Source of the DNA: Sinorhizobium sp. RAC02
GTDB lineage: Bacteria > Pseudomonadota > Alphaproteobacteria > Rhizobiales > Rhizobiaceae
Direction of reading: 5' to 3'
Length of the DNA stretch: 64,000 nt
Assembly (NCBI RefSeq): GCF_001713395.1
Contig: NZ_CP016450.1
Location: 3,254,501-3,318,500 of the forward strand
How positions within the stretch are numbered: the first letter of the stretch is position 1; the number at the start of each line of letters is the position of its first letter. Below the pieces are notes generated by a model. That model saw only the letters and a list, made by a program, of their open reading frames with translations, made no database searches and was not told the origin of the DNA. A program made the position numbers and the translations under genes. Shown one piece after another: positions 21,959 to 33,512 of the stretch.

Positions 21959-22993
21959 TCAGCGGCGGGCCGACTGAAGCACGGTTGCCAGCATGGTCTG
22001 CATGGCAATCGTATCTTCCAGAGCGGCGCGCTGCCGGCTTTGCAGGATCGCCGCCTGCAGGCGCTGTGTTTCACGCCGAATGGCCGGACCTGTCCAGGTT
22101 TTCAGCGCATTTTCCACGATCGGTTTGCGGCGGAAATGAAGATGCCGGCCCAAGATCGCAATGGCTTGGGCGGCGGGCGCTCGTTTTTCGTCCATTTCTG
22201 CACGCATCAATTCCATGAGCTGGAACTGTCGCAGGCATCCTTGCAGGACGAGGAAGACTGGCGTTTTGGACGAAACGATCTTCTGGATGGCATGCAGGAA
22301 GCCGTCACGATCGCCCTTGAGAATGGCATCGATGGCGTCGTCCGTCGAGATCGCACTGGCATCGCCTACAATTTCCTCGACATCCTGCTCCTCGATAAGC
22401 GCCTTGCCGCGACAGTAGAGCGCCAGCTTGCGCACCTCGTTGCGAGAGGCCAGCCTGTCGCCGCCGATGGTTTCCGTCAGACGCTGCCGGGCGGCGGGAG
22501 AAATTCGCAGGTTCTCGGCCGTCAATTCCTGATCGATCAACGCCTGTAGGGCGCGGCCGTCATCGGCGTAACAGGGGACGGCGACGACCTGGGCGGCGGA
22601 TTCTGCCGCCTTGCGCAGGGCTGCGCCCTTCTTGAGATCGCCGGCTTCTATGATCAGCGTAGAGGAGCCTGCCGGCTCGCGCGAGAGGATTTCCAGGGCA
22701 TCGGAAACACCCTTCTCGTTGCCGGCGTTGCGGATCCAGACAAGACGATCACCGCCGAAAAGACCGATGGCGTTCATCTCGTCTATGAGACGCCCTGGGT
22801 GGTTGCCGATTTCACCGGCGTCGAGTTTCACGACGGAGAACGCGTCTTTGAGATCGACACCGCTGGCCGCGGCAAGTGCCGAGGCTCGTTCGGAAACGAG
22901 GCCGCGGTCAGGTCCGTAGATGAGCAGCAGGCGTGCAGGCAAAGGCTTCCGTTTCAGGAAACCGTCAAATTCGTGCGATTTGATCTCGGCCAT
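21959..22993 (-). CDS. holA: DNA polymerase III delta subunit
   Basis: A 344-residue clamp-loader subunit. AEIKSHEFDGFLKR and ARLLLIYGPDRGLVSERA form the start of the AAA-like domain I, with GLFGGDRLVWIRNA in the beta-clamp-binding region, and PVFLVLQGCLRQFQLM in the C-terminal domain. The start at 22993 is preferred over in-frame upstream ATG codons because it gives the normal N terminus and lies seven bases after lptE ends. It is convergent with parB. Confidence 0.9.
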   Translation of the reverse strand: MAEIKSHEFDGFLKRKPLPARLLLIYGPDRGLVSERASALAAASGVDLKDAFSVVKLDAGEIGNHPGRLIDEMNAIGLFGGDRLVWIRNAGNEKGVSDALEILSREPAGSSTLIIEAGDLKKGAALRKAAESAAQVVAVPCYADDGRALQALIDQELTAENLRISPAARQRLTETIGGDRLASRNEVRKLALYCRGKALIEEQDVEEIVGDASAISTDDAIDAILKGDRDGFLHAIQKIVSSKTPVFLVLQGCLRQFQLMELMRAEMDEKRAPAAQAIAILGRHLHFRRKPIVENALKTWTGPAIRRETQRLQAAILQSRQRAALEDTIAMQTMLATVLQSARR

Positions 22994-23000
22994 AGCCGGC

Positions 23001-23525
23001 TCAGCGACGGCCGAGAGCCGACGCGATATCGGCTCGGACCAGTTCCGCCAGTTCACGGGCGCCGCGGTTTTCCGCATCGCGAACGGCGCGCAGCTTGGCG
23101 AATTCCTGGATCGGGAAATCGACCAGCGCGACGGCCGAACGTTTGCCGGATGTAATCGTTTCGCCGGAGTCGGACTTCACGAGGTTGTAGTCCGCCGACA
23201 CGACGATACGACCGGCACGTGGAACATCGTCTGCCACATCGATCAGCACGCCGATATTGCGCACGGAGACGTTGAGATCGAGGTGATAGAGGGCATTCTG
23301 CGGTTCGCCTGCACCGCCGGCAAAGAGGAAGATCAGGTCGTTGCGAACCTGCTGTTCCACGCGGTCGTCGGCCTCCGAAATGGAGACGGAGGCAAGCTTG
23401 CCTTCCGTGCCAGCGGCCGTGGAATAAAGCGGGCGCACCTGGCACCCGGCGAGCACGCCGAGAAGCGCGATGCCGGCGAGCGCCTTGCCGAGCCGCGAGA
23501 GGCCGGTTCCGTCAGACAACAACAT
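23001..23525 (-). CDS. lptE: LPS-assembly lipoprotein LptE
   Basis: A 174-residue lipoprotein. The signal peptide ends in LLGVLAGC, so lipidation is predicted at Cys28. The mature part has QVRPLYS and the family pattern around [22 protein letters not shown]. With LptD it forms the outer-membrane LPS translocon. It overlaps the end of leuS by 14 bp and is followed closely by holA, the usual leuS-lptE-holA order in proteobacteria. Confidence 0.9.
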   Translation of the reverse strand: MLLSDGTGLSRLGKALAGIALLGVLAGCQVRPLYSTAAGTEGKLASVSISEADDRVEQQVRNDLIFLFAGGAGEPQNALYHLDLNVSVRNIGVLIDVADDVPRAGRIVVSADYNLVKSDSGETITSGKRSAVALVDFPIQEFAKLRAVRDAENRGARELAELVRADIASALGRR

Positions 23526-26142
23526 TCACGATCCTCTGCGGTACGACGATGATCTTCTTGGGGTGCTTACCGGCAAGTGCTACCTGGACGGCCTCGAGGG
23601 CCAGCACGGCCGCTTCGACCGCACTCTGGTCCGCATCGCGGGCGATTGTCAAATCCGCGCGCTTCTTGCCGTTGATCTGCACGGGCAGCGTGATTTCGTT
23701 TTCGATGACAAGACGATCGTCATAGGACGGCCAGGCCGTCATTGCCACCAGGCCTTCGCCGCCGATTTCACGCCAGCACTCTTCCGCCAGATGCGGGGTC
23801 ATCGGCGCGACGATGCGGATCAGGATGCCGACGGCTTCCCGGAGGGCGGAAGTGAGTTCCGGCGAGGCCTTGCCGGCGGCTGCCGTTGCCAGCGGTGCGG
23901 CGATCGTGTTGACGAATTCGTAGATGCGCGCGACCGCCTTGTTGAAGGCGAGCTTGTCGTAATCCGCCTGGACGGACTTCAGCGTCTTGTGCGCGGCCTG
24001 CGAGACAGCGAGTGCCTCGCCCTCGGCGCCGGCGTGGCTTTCGACGGTCTTCAGCACCGGTGCGGCTTCGGAGACGAGACGCCAGACGCGCTGGACGAAA
24101 CGATTTGCGCCCTCGACGCCGGCTTCCGACCAGATGACATCACGGTCCGGCGGAGAATCGGAAAGCACGAAGAAGCGGGCGGTATCGGCGCCATAGGAGG
24201 CAATGATATCGTCCGGATCGACGACGTTCTTCTTCGACTTCGACATCTTCTCGATCGAGCCGATGGCAATTTCTTCGCCGGATTCGAGATGCACGGCCTT
24301 GCGCTTGCCGTCCGCTTCCTCGATGCGGATTTCGGCCGGCGTCACCCATTCGCGCTTGGCGCCTTCGCCGCGGCTATAGGTTTCGTGCACGACCATGCCC
24401 TGCGTGAAGAGGCCCTTGAAGGGCTCCTTGATGTCGAGATGGCCGGCCACTTGCATGGCGCGGGTGAAGAAACGCGAATAGAGCAGGTGCAGGATCGCGT
24501 GCTCGATGCCGCCGATATACTGGTCGACCGGCAGCCAGGCATTGGCGGCGGCGGGATCGGTCGGGTTGTTTTCCCAAGGTGCCGTGAAGCGGGCGTAGTA
24601 CCAGGACGAGTCGACGAATGTATCCATCGTGTCCGTCTCGCGACGGGCATCCTTGCCGCAGTGCGGGCAGGCGACATGGCGCCAGGTCGGATGGCGGTCG
24701 AGCGGATTGCCGGGCTTGTCGAAGGTGACATCGTCCGGCAGCTTTACCGGCAGGTCGGCCTTCGGTACGGGCACGACACCGCAATCATCGCAATGGATGA
24801 CCGGGATCGGGCAGCCCCAATAGCGCTGGCGCGAAATGCCCCAGTCGCGCAGGCGGAAATTCACCTTGCGCTCGCCCTGCGGCGCATTGCCGAGCGTGGC
24901 CGCGCTCAGGCGCTTGGCGACCTCTTCGAATGCTTCTTCCGTGCCGAGGCCGTCGAGGAAGCGGGAATTGATCATTACGCCGTCGCCGACATAGGCTTCA
25001 TCGCCGATCGCGAAGGTGGCGGCGTCGCCATCCTTCGGCATGACGACGGGCACGACCGGCAGGTCATATTTTCGCGCGAAATCGAGGTCGCGCTGGTCAC
25101 CGGAGGGGCAGCCGAAAATGGCGCCCGTGCCGTAGTCCATCAACACGAAGTTCGCGACATAGACCGGCAGTTCCACGCTGGCATCGAAGGGATGGCGAAC
25201 GCGGATGCCCGTGTCCATGCCCTTCTTCTCGGCGGTTTCGAGGGCGGCAAGCGAAGTGCCGGCGCGGCGGCATTCCTCGCAGAACGCCATGATCTCGGGA
25301 TTGGTGGCGGAGACTTCCCGAGCCAGCGGATGATCGGCGGAAATCGCCAGGAAGGAGGCGCCGAACAGCGTGTCGGGACGCGTCGTATAGACGGTGACGT
25401 CCTTTTCGGTCGTCAGGCCAGCGCCGCTGGACACTTCCCAGCGCACCAGCATGCCTTCGGAGCGGCCGATCCAGTTCTTCTGCATGAGCCGGACCTTTTC
25501 CGGCCACTGGTCGAGCGTTTCCAGCGAATCGAGCAGGTCCTGGCTGAAATCGGTGATGCGGAAGAACCACTGCGTCAGCTCGCGCTGCTCGACGAGCGCG
25601 CCCGACCGCCAGCCGCGGCCGTCGATGACCTGCTCATTGGCGAGAACGGTGTGGTCGACCGGGTCCCAGTTTACCTTGGACTGCTTGCGGTAGACGAGGC
25701 CCTTTTCCAGGAAGTCGAGGAACAGGTGCTGCTGGCGCTGGTAGTATTCGACGTCACAGGTGGCGAATTCGCGCGACCAGTCGAGCGACAGGCCCATCGA
25801 CTTCAGCTGCGCACGCATCGTCGCGATGTTTTCGTAGGTCCAGCTTTTCGGGTGCACCTTGTTCTGCATGGCGGCGTTTTCGGCGGGCATGCCGAAGGCG
25901 TCCCAGCCCATCGGGTGCAGCACGTTGAAGCCGCGCGCACGCTTGTAGCGGGCAACCACGTCGCCCATCGCATAGTTGCGCACATGGCCCATGTGGATGC
26001 GGCCGGACGGATAGGGGAACATCTCTAGCACGTAGTACTTTTCGCGCGGATCGTCGTTCTGGGTCAGAAAGACGTTTTCTTCGTTCCATTTTGCCTGCCA
26101 GCGGGGTTCGGCATCGCGCGGATTGTAACGTTCGGTGGCCAT
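23512..26142 (-). CDS. leuS: Leucyl-tRNA synthetase
   Basis: An 876-residue class I aminoacyl-tRNA synthetase. The HIGH motif appears as HMGH at residues 50-53 within [21 protein letters not shown] is at 632-636. The CP1 editing region contains [13 protein letters not shown], and a zinc-type segment [18 protein letters not shown] is present. The start at 26142 ([13 protein letters not shown]) is the family start; the frame is open to 26289 without family support. Its end overlaps lptE. Confidence 0.97.
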   Translation of the reverse strand: MATERYNPRDAEPRWQAKWNEENVFLTQNDDPREKYYVLEMFPYPSGRIHMGHVRNYAMGDVVARYKRARGFNVLHPMGWDAFGMPAENAAMQNKVHPKSWTYENIATMRAQLKSMGLSLDWSREFATCDVEYYQRQQHLFLDFLEKGLVYRKQSKVNWDPVDHTVLANEQVIDGRGWRSGALVEQRELTQWFFRITDFSQDLLDSLETLDQWPEKVRLMQKNWIGRSEGMLVRWEVSSGAGLTTEKDVTVYTTRPDTLFGASFLAISADHPLAREVSATNPEIMAFCEECRRAGTSLAALETAEKKGMDTGIRVRHPFDASVELPVYVANFVLMDYGTGAIFGCPSGDQRDLDFARKYDLPVVPVVMPKDGDAATFAIGDEAYVGDGVMINSRFLDGLGTEEAFEEVAKRLSAATLGNAPQGERKVNFRLRDWGISRQRYWGCPIPVIHCDDCGVVPVPKADLPVKLPDDVTFDKPGNPLDRHPTWRHVACPHCGKDARRETDTMDTFVDSSWYYARFTAPWENNPTDPAAANAWLPVDQYIGGIEHAILHLLYSRFFTRAMQVAGHLDIKEPFKGLFTQGMVVHETYSRGEGAKREWVTPAEIRIEEADGKRKAVHLESGEEIAIGSIEKMSKSKKNVVDPDDIIASYGADTARFFVLSDSPPDRDVIWSEAGVEGANRFVQRVWRLVSEAAPVLKTVESHAGAEGEALAVSQAAHKTLKSVQADYDKLAFNKAVARIYEFVNTIAAPLATAAAGKASPELTSALREAVGILIRIVAPMTPHLAEECWREIGGEGLVAMTAWPSYDDRLVIENEITLPVQINGKKRADLTIARDADQSAVEAAVLALEAVQVALAGKHPKKIIVVPQRIVNVVV

Positions 26143-26339
26143 GTCTTTGATGTTCCGGAAGTCTTTTGGGAGTCTTGGAGGGCGGTTCGCCCATGCGAAT
26201 ATAGTGGCGAGACCTTCATCATGAAACCGCCGAAGCGTCAAGTTTTGTGGGCCTCGCGCGGGCTTGTCGCAGCGTCTCGTGCTTGGCAAGTGGCGCCGTT
26301 TTCGCTAGGTCCGGAGCCTGATGCTGATGGAGAGTGATC

Positions 26340-26999
26340 ATGGACCTTCAGGACCGTCTCGAAGACGTTCGCAACCGCATGCGCAAGGCAGCCATGGAAG
26401 CCGATCGGCGGCCTGAAGCGGTCACGCTCGTCGCGGTCTCGAAGACCTTCGATGCGGAAGCGATTCGCCCGGCGATTGCGCTTGGACAGCGTGTGTTCGG
26501 CGAGAACCGCGTGCAGGAAGCGCAGGGCAAGTGGCCCGGCCTTCGCGAGGAGACTGATGGCATCGAGCTTCACCTGATCGGTCCGCTGCAATCTAACAAG
26601 GCCGCCGAGGCGGTGGCGCTGTTCGACGTCATCGAGACGGTGGACCGGGAGAAGATCGCCCGCGCACTTGCTGCGGAAATGGCACGGCAGGGGCGCGCGC
26701 TCAGGCTCTATGTCCAGGTCAATACCGGGCTCGAGCCACAGAAGGCCGGCATCGCACCGGACGACACGGTCGCTTTCGTTGCCCTCTGCCGTGAAGAGCT
26801 TGGCTTGGTCATCGAGGGGCTGATGTGCATTCCGCCGGCGGACGAAAATCCCGGTCCGCATTTCGCACTGCTCGCCAAGCTCGCGGCACGCTGCGGTCTC
26901 GACAGGCTGTCGATGGGTATGTCCGGTGATTATGAAACTGCCATCGGCTTCGGCGCAACCAGCGTGCGCGTCGGCTCGGCGATTTTCGGCACGCGCTAA
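26340..26999 (+). CDS. yggS: YggS-family pyridoxal phosphate homeostasis protein
   Basis: A 219-residue alanine-racemase-fold protein that binds PLP and buffers its level. VTLVAVSKTFDAEAI contains the PLP-binding lysine, FGENRVQEAQGKW and IELHLIGPLQSNKA are family motifs, and LSMGMSGDYETAIGFGATSVRVGSAIFG closes the protein. The ATG at 26340 is preferred to a GTG at 26334 because GGAG (26329-26332) is at the right distance. It is divergent from leuS. Confidence 0.93.
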   Translation: MDLQDRLEDVRNRMRKAAMEADRRPEAVTLVAVSKTFDAEAIRPAIALGQRVFGENRVQEAQGKWPGLREETDGIELHLIGPLQSNKAAEAVALFDVIETVDREKIARALAAEMARQGRALRLYVQVNTGLEPQKAGIAPDDTVAFVALCREELGLVIEGLMCIPPADENPGPHFALLAKLAARCGLDRLSMGMSGDYETAIGFGATSVRVGSAIFGTR

Positions 27000-27135
27000 A
27001 CCGCCTGTTCGATTTGATGAAGCGCAAGCGTCGGTTTTGTCGCTTAGGGCTTTCGTCTGGCTTTGCGAAAAGCCCTCCCTCTCCTATTCTCCCGATTGGA
27101 GGAGCTGGCCGCTTTATGGTCGGCGGGAGGAAGCG

Positions 27136-29034
27136 ATGCACAAAAATTATGCCGAGACCTATCGGGCCTGGAAGGATGACCACGAGGCTTACTGGGCCGA
27201 GGCCGCGCGGGCGATCGACTGGTTCACGGAGCCGGTGAAGATTTTCGATGCCGACCAGGGCGTCTATGGGCGCTGGTTTCCCGACGCGTTCAGCAATACC
27301 TGTCACAACTGCGTCGACCGGCATGTGGAGGCCGGTCGCGGCGATCAGGTCGCGCTGATTTACGACAGCCCGGTGACCGGCCGCAAGGCGCGCTACAGCT
27401 ATGCCGACCTGCTGGTGCAGGTGAACGCCATGGCGGCGGTGCTTGTCGATCATGGTGTCGCGAAGGGCGACCGCGTCATCCTCTATATGCCGATGATCCC
27501 GGAAGCGATCTTCGCCATGCTCGCCTGCGCCCGCATCGGGGCGATCCATTCGGTGGTGTTCGGCGGTTTTGCAGCAAGTGAACTCGCGGCGCGTATCGAC
27601 GATTCCGCGGCGAAGCTGGTCGTTTCGGCGAGTTGCGGCGTCGAGCCCAATCGCATCATCGCTTACAAGCCGCTGCTCGATTCGGCGATCGAACTTGCGA
27701 AGCACAAGCCGGAGCATTGCCTCGTGCTGCAGCGCGCTGAACTCGCGGCAGACCTCACGTCCAGTCGGGATGTCGATCTCGGCGCGGCACTGGAGGCTGC
27801 CGCGGGGCGCACGGTTGCCTGCGCATCGCTTGCCGCGACCGATCCGCTCTATATTCTCTACACGTCGGGCACGACCGGCCAGCCGAAGGGCGTTATCCGC
27901 GACAATGGTGGGCATATGGTGGCGCTCGCCTGGTCGATGGGCGCGCTCTACGGGGTGGCGCCCGGCGAGGTCTATTGGGCGGCGTCGGATATCGGCTGGG
28001 TCGTCGGCCATTCCTATATCGTCTATGGGCCGCTGCTGAACGGCAGCACGACGGTGCTCTACGAGGGCAAGCCGGTCGGCACGCCGGATGCCGGCGCCTT
28101 CTGGCGCGTCGTCGAGGAGTACAAGGTCTCCGTGCTGTTTACGGCGCCGACCGCTTTCCGTGCGATCCGCAAGGAGGATCCGGAGGGTGTGTTCGTGAAA
28201 CGGCACGATCTCTCCAGCCTGCGCGCGCTGTTCCTCGCCGGCGAGCGCGCCGATCCGGAAACGATCCGCTGGGCGGAAAGTGTGCTGGGCGTGCCGGTCA
28301 TCGATCACTGGTGGCAGACGGAGACTGGCTGGGCGATTGTCGGCAACCCGCTTGGCCTCGATCCGCTGCCCGTGAAACACGGATCGCCGACCGTGCCGAT
28401 GCCCGGTTACGAATTGCACGTACTGGACGATGCCGGCCATGAGGTGCCGGCAGGCACGCTCGGCAACATCGCGATAAAACTTCCCCTGCCCCCGGGCTGC
28501 CTGCCGACCTTCTGGAACGCCGACGAACGGTTTCACACGACCTGCCTTGCGGAGTTCCCTGGCTATTACAAGACAGCAGATGCGGGCTACCTCGATGAAG
28601 ACGGGTATGTCTTCGTCATGGCGCGCACCGACGATATCATTAATGTCGCCGGCCATCGGCTGTCGACGGGCGCGATGGAAGAGGTTTGCGCCAGCCATCC
28701 GGACGTTGCCGAATGCGCCGTCATCGGCGTTGCCGATGCGGTGAAGGGACAGGTGCCTGCTGGTTTCCTCGTTCTGAAGAGCGGTGTTTCACGTGAATCA
28801 TCGCTTGTGGAGCAGGAGGTCGTGGCACTGGTGCGCGAGCGTATCGGCCCCGTTGCGGCCTTCAAGACAGTGCTCTGCGTGAAGCGCCTGCCGAAAACGC
28901 GTTCGGGCAAGATCCTGCGCGGCACCATGCAGAAGATCGCCGACCGGGAAGAATGGAAGATGCCAGCGACGATCGACGATCCTGCTGTTCTCGATGAGAT
29001 CGCCGGGGCGCTGTCGGCACGACGAATCGGCTAG
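27136..29034 (+). CDS. prpE: Propionyl-CoA synthetase (PrpE-like acyl-CoA synthetase)
   Basis: A 632-residue AMP-forming acyl-CoA synthetase. The P-loop is LYILYTSGTTGQPKG, WWQTETGW is the A5-like motif, and KTRSGKILRG carries the catalytic Lys592, the same number as the acetylated lysine of Salmonella PrpE. It activates propionate, probably also acetate, to the acyl-CoA. The ATG at 27136 follows GGGAGGAAGCG. A parS site (28785) lies within the C-terminal domain codons for GVSRESS. The acs paralogue is 1 kb downstream. Confidence 0.9.
   Translation: MHKNYAETYRAWKDDHEAYWAEAARAIDWFTEPVKIFDADQGVYGRWFPDAFSNTCHNCVDRHVEAGRGDQVALIYDSPVTGRKARYSYADLLVQVNAMAAVLVDHGVAKGDRVILYMPMIPEAIFAMLACARIGAIHSVVFGGFAASELAARIDDSAAKLVVSASCGVEPNRIIAYKPLLDSAIELAKHKPEHCLVLQRAELAADLTSSRDVDLGAALEAAAGRTVACASLAATDPLYILYTSGTTGQPKGVIRDNGGHMVALAWSMGALYGVAPGEVYWAASDIGWVVGHSYIVYGPLLNGSTTVLYEGKPVGTPDAGAFWRVVEEYKVSVLFTAPTAFRAIRKEDPEGVFVKRHDLSSLRALFLAGERADPETIRWAESVLGVPVIDHWWQTETGWAIVGNPLGLDPLPVKHGSPTVPMPGYELHVLDDAGHEVPAGTLGNIAIKLPLPPGCLPTFWNADERFHTTCLAEFPGYYKTADAGYLDEDGYVFVMARTDDIINVAGHRLSTGAMEEVCASHPDVAECAVIGVADAVKGQVPAGFLVLKSGVSRESSLVEQEVVALVRERIGPVAAFKTVLCVKRLPKTRSGKILRGTMQKIADREEWKMPATIDDPAVLDEIAGALSARRIG
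28785..28800. other. parS within prpE, variant
   Basis: TGTTTCACGTGAATCA, the same sequence as at 11257, with a GANTC site at 28795-28799. It is about 8 kb from parB. Confidence 0.85.
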
Positions 29035-29055
29035 CTGCCTTGCATACAGGCAAAG

Positions 29056-29089
29056 AAAAAGCCCGGTCGTGGAAACGGCCGGGCTTTTT
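29056..29089. terminator. Bidirectional terminator, prpE/trcR
   Basis: AAAAAGCCCGG paired with CCGGGCTTTTT around a 12-base region that can extend the stem, between convergent prpE and trcR. Confidence 0.85.
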
Positions 29090-29109
29090 GATGTGGTGTT
29101 CGACGGTGC

Positions 29110-29811
29110 TTAGAAGCGCTCGTCTTCATCCTCGTCAGGCGTTGCCGACTTCAGCGACTTGAGCTTGGCAAAGACGGCATCGGCGTCGATTTCCTTCTCT
29201 TCCTCGCGGTCGGTGCCGTAGGGCAGCTTTTCCGTTTCCTGCGCAGATTCGAGCGTCGCACCCAGTTCGGCGGCGGTCGGCAGCGGACGGCCCTTCGAGG
29301 CGCGTTCGACTTCGAGGTCGAGGTCGATCTGCGAGCACAGGCCAAGCGTCACCGGATCCATCGGCGTCAGGTTGGTCGAGTTCCAGTGAGTGCGTTCGCG
29401 GATCTGCTCGATCGTCGACTTGGTCGTGCCGACGAGACGCGAAATCTGCGCATCCTTCAGTTCCGCGTGGTTGCGCACCAGCCAGAGAATGGCGTTCGGG
29501 CGGTCCTGACGCTTGGAGACCGGCGTGTAGCGCGGGCCCTTGCGCTTGGATTCGGGCACGCGAACCTTCGGTTCGGAAAGCTTGAGCTTGTGGTTCGGGT
29601 TGCCTTCCGCACGGGCGATTTCGTCGCGGGAAAGCTGGCCGGTCGAGATCGGATCAAGGCCCTTGATGCCCTGGGCCGATTCGCCGTCGGCGATCGCTTT
29701 CACTTCGAGCGGGTGCAGTTTGCAGAACGTGGCGATCTGGTCGAACGACAGCGCCGTGTTGTCAACAAGCCAGACGGCCGTTGCCTTTGGCATAAGCAGC
29801 TGTTGAGCCAT
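29110..29811 (-). CDS. trcR: TrcR-type cell-cycle transcriptional regulator (DUF1013)
   Basis: A 233-residue protein of the alphaproteobacterial DUF1013 family. MAQQLLMPKATAVWLVDNTALSFDQIATFCKLHPLEVKAIADGE is the conserved N-terminal helical region; RPNAILWLVRNHAELKDAQISRLVGTTKSTIEQIR is a helix-turn-helix-like part. The tail is very acidic and ends DEDEDERF. TrcR is described in Caulobacter as a regulator linked to cell-cycle transcription. About 230 bp of gene-free sequence separate it from the divergent acs gene. Confidence 0.88.
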   Translation of the reverse strand: MAQQLLMPKATAVWLVDNTALSFDQIATFCKLHPLEVKAIADGESAQGIKGLDPISTGQLSRDEIARAEGNPNHKLKLSEPKVRVPESKRKGPRYTPVSKRQDRPNAILWLVRNHAELKDAQISRLVGTTKSTIEQIRERTHWNSTNLTPMDPVTLGLCSQIDLDLEVERASKGRPLPTAAELGATLESAQETEKLPYGTDREEEKEIDADAVFAKLKSLKSATPDEDEDERF

Positions 29812-30042
29812 GGATATAGTCCTCTTGTGCGTCCGCGCCGGTGTCGCGGGCCGTGGGTAGTAACCACTATGTTCCGGGAATTCGGCCCTCTATAACCTCA
29901 CTGTCGCAGAAATGCAATTCTTCAAGCGACAAATGACCTTTGTCTAATTGCCCGACGGATTTGACCTGTTATGTATGGCGCAGGAGTTGCGGGGAGCCCG
30001 AGGAGATGCGGCATCCCGCCTATGCGCAGTGAGGAGGAATCC

Positions 30043-31998
<1,956 letters not shown>

Positions 31999-32021
31999 TT
32001 GAAGAGGCTGGGATAAATGCG

Positions 32022-32050
32022 AAACGGCGGCCCAGGCCGCCGTTTTCTTT
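32022..32050 (+). terminator. Terminator after acs
   Basis: Perfect 11-bp stem AAACGGCGGCC / GGCCGCCGTTT with a CA loop and TCTTTT after it. Confidence 0.85.
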
Positions 32051-32072
32051 TGGAGAATTGCTTGAGGGAATA

Positions 32073-32140
32073 TCCTCTCCTCTCCTCTCCTCCCCTCTTC
32101 CGTCATCCTCGGGCTCGACCCGACCATGACGAAGGAGAGG
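32073..32140. repeat. CT-rich tract and intergenic palindrome
   Basis: Several CTCCT units are followed by an imperfect long inverted repeat: CCTCTTCCGTCAT (32094-32106) against ATGACGAAGGAGAGG (32126-32140), with an inner TCGGG/CCCGA pair. It resembles the dispersed palindromic elements common between rhizobial genes; only one copy was seen here. Confidence 0.55.
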
Positions 32141-32190
32141 TAACGGACCGCGGCGATAGCCCGGGTCATTCCTGAGCCGGATTCCTACCC

Positions 32191-32388
32191 TCAGAAATCG
32201 ATCGCCCGGCCGTTGACTTCCCAATCGCCGAAACGGGCCGGGTCCGCACCGCCGCGGCCGCCGACCTCGGGCGCCGGTTCAACCGGCTGCGCGGCTTTGC
32301 GCCGTTCCTGAGCTTCCTGGAGGGCGCGCAATGCGGCGGGAGAAAGCACCTTGCGGCCGTCTGAATGATTGTCGTTGTCGTTCTGCAT
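32191..32388 (-). CDS. SdhAF4-like small protein (DUF1674)
   Basis: A 65-residue protein ending EVGGRGGADPARFGDWEVNGRAIDF, the hallmark of the DUF1674 family related to the mitochondrial succinate dehydrogenase assembly factor 4. Such proteins are thought to help flavinylated SdhA assemble. The N terminus is polar. The ATG at 32388 is chosen because a purine-rich site at 32401-32406 abuts the other ATG (32400) directly and leaves it no spacer; the longer form would be 69 residues. Small enough to be missed by annotation. Confidence 0.82.
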   Translation of the reverse strand: MQNDNDNHSDGRKVLSPAALRALQEAQERRKAAQPVEPAPEVGGRGGADPARFGDWEVNGRAIDF

Positions 32389-32471
32389 GAAAATCGGCAT
32401 CCTTCCCGGATATTGAAGAATTCCTGTTCGCTTACCATCATATAGGAGCGTGACGGCGTTGTGGAAAGCGC

Positions 32472-32487
32472 TGATTCACGTGAAACA
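32472..32487. other. parS upstream of htpX, variant
   Basis: TGATTCACGTGAAACA, the same sequence as at 17595, with a GANTC site at 32473-32477. It lies 60 bp before the htpX start. Confidence 0.86.
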
Positions 32488-32546
32488 CTCCCTTGACAAC
32501 AGGGGAATGCACGCGGGCAACGAGACCCGACAGGAGCCGAAAACCT

Positions 32547-33512
32547 ATGAACATCGTTCGCACAGCCATGCTTCTCGCCTTCATGACGGCGCTTTTCATG
32601 GGCGTGGGCCTGCTCATCGGCGGCAAGGGCGGCATGATGATCGCGCTGCTCATCGCCATCGCCATGAATTTCTTTTCTTACTGGAATTCCGACCGCATGG
32701 TTCTGTCCATGTACGGCGCCAAGGAGGTCGATGAGCGGTCAGCGCCGGAATATTTCGGCATCGTACGCGACCTCGCAAAACGCGCCGGCCTGCCCATGCC
32801 GCGGGTCTATGTCATCAACAGCGACCAGCCGAACGCCTTTGCAACCGGCCGCAATCCGCAAAATGCTGCGGTTGCCGCCTCGACCGGTCTTCTCCAGGCG
32901 CTCTCCTATGAAGAGGTGGCGGGCGTGATGGCGCACGAGCTTGCCCATATTCAGAACCGCGACACGCTGACCATGACGCTGACGGCGACGATTGCCGGTG
33001 CGATTTCGATGCTTGCCAACTTCGCCATGTTCTTCGGCGGTAGTGGCAACCGCGAAAACAGCAACCCGCTCGGCTTCATCGGCGTGCTGATCGCGATGAT
33101 CGTCGCCCCCTTTGCCGCAATGCTGGTGCAGATGGCGATCAGCCGGACGCGCGAATATTCGGCCGACAAGCGCGGCGCGGAAATCTGCGGCAATCCGTTG
33201 TGGCTCTCGTCGGCACTCGGCAAGATCGCCGTCGCGGCGGGCCGCGTTCCCAATAACGATGCCGAGCGCAACCCGGCCACAGCGCATATGTTCATCATCA
33301 ATCCGCTCTCGGGCGAGCGTATGGACAACCTGTTTTCGACCCATCCGAACACCGAGAACCGCATCGCGGCCCTTGAGGAAATGGCCCGTGGCATGCAAGC
33401 GCGCTCGACGGAGCCGGTCCGGGCTGATAATCCCTCACGCAAATCGCGCTCCGTCCCGACGACGGGCTGGGGACGCGGTGGTTCCGAACCACCCAAGGGT
33501 CCCTGGTCTTGA
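32547..33512 (+). CDS. htpX: Membrane zinc metalloprotease HtpX
   Basis: A 321-residue M48 peptidase with N-terminal hydrophobic segments (about residues 5-24 and 28-45), the zinc motif [10 protein letters not shown] near residue 130, further membrane segments ([16 protein letters not shown] and [17 protein letters not shown]) and the third-ligand region [11 protein letters not shown]. It degrades damaged inner-membrane proteins. CAGGAG precedes the ATG at 32547. The C-terminal tail (about 35 residues, polar) goes beyond the core domain. Its stop overlaps the next gene. Confidence 0.93.
   Translation: MNIVRTAMLLAFMTALFMGVGLLIGGKGGMMIALLIAIAMNFFSYWNSDRMVLSMYGAKEVDERSAPEYFGIVRDLAKRAGLPMPRVYVINSDQPNAFATGRNPQNAAVAASTGLLQALSYEEVAGVMAHELAHIQNRDTLTMTLTATIAGAISMLANFAMFFGGSGNRENSNPLGFIGVLIAMIVAPFAAMLVQMAISRTREYSADKRGAEICGNPLWLSSALGKIAVAAGRVPNNDAERNPATAHMFIINPLSGERMDNLFSTHPNTENRIAALEEMARGMQARSTEPVRADNPSRKSRSVPTTGWGRGGSEPPKGPWS

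Noticed and set aside
23470..26028. An 852-codon open frame on the plus strand opposite leuS
   Set aside because: The leuS reading has HIGH, KMSKS and editing motifs; the other frame has none.
28365..28380. Further parS-like sequence near GCCCGTGAAACACGG in prpE
   Set aside because: Only half of the palindrome is kept; the TTCACG half is missing.
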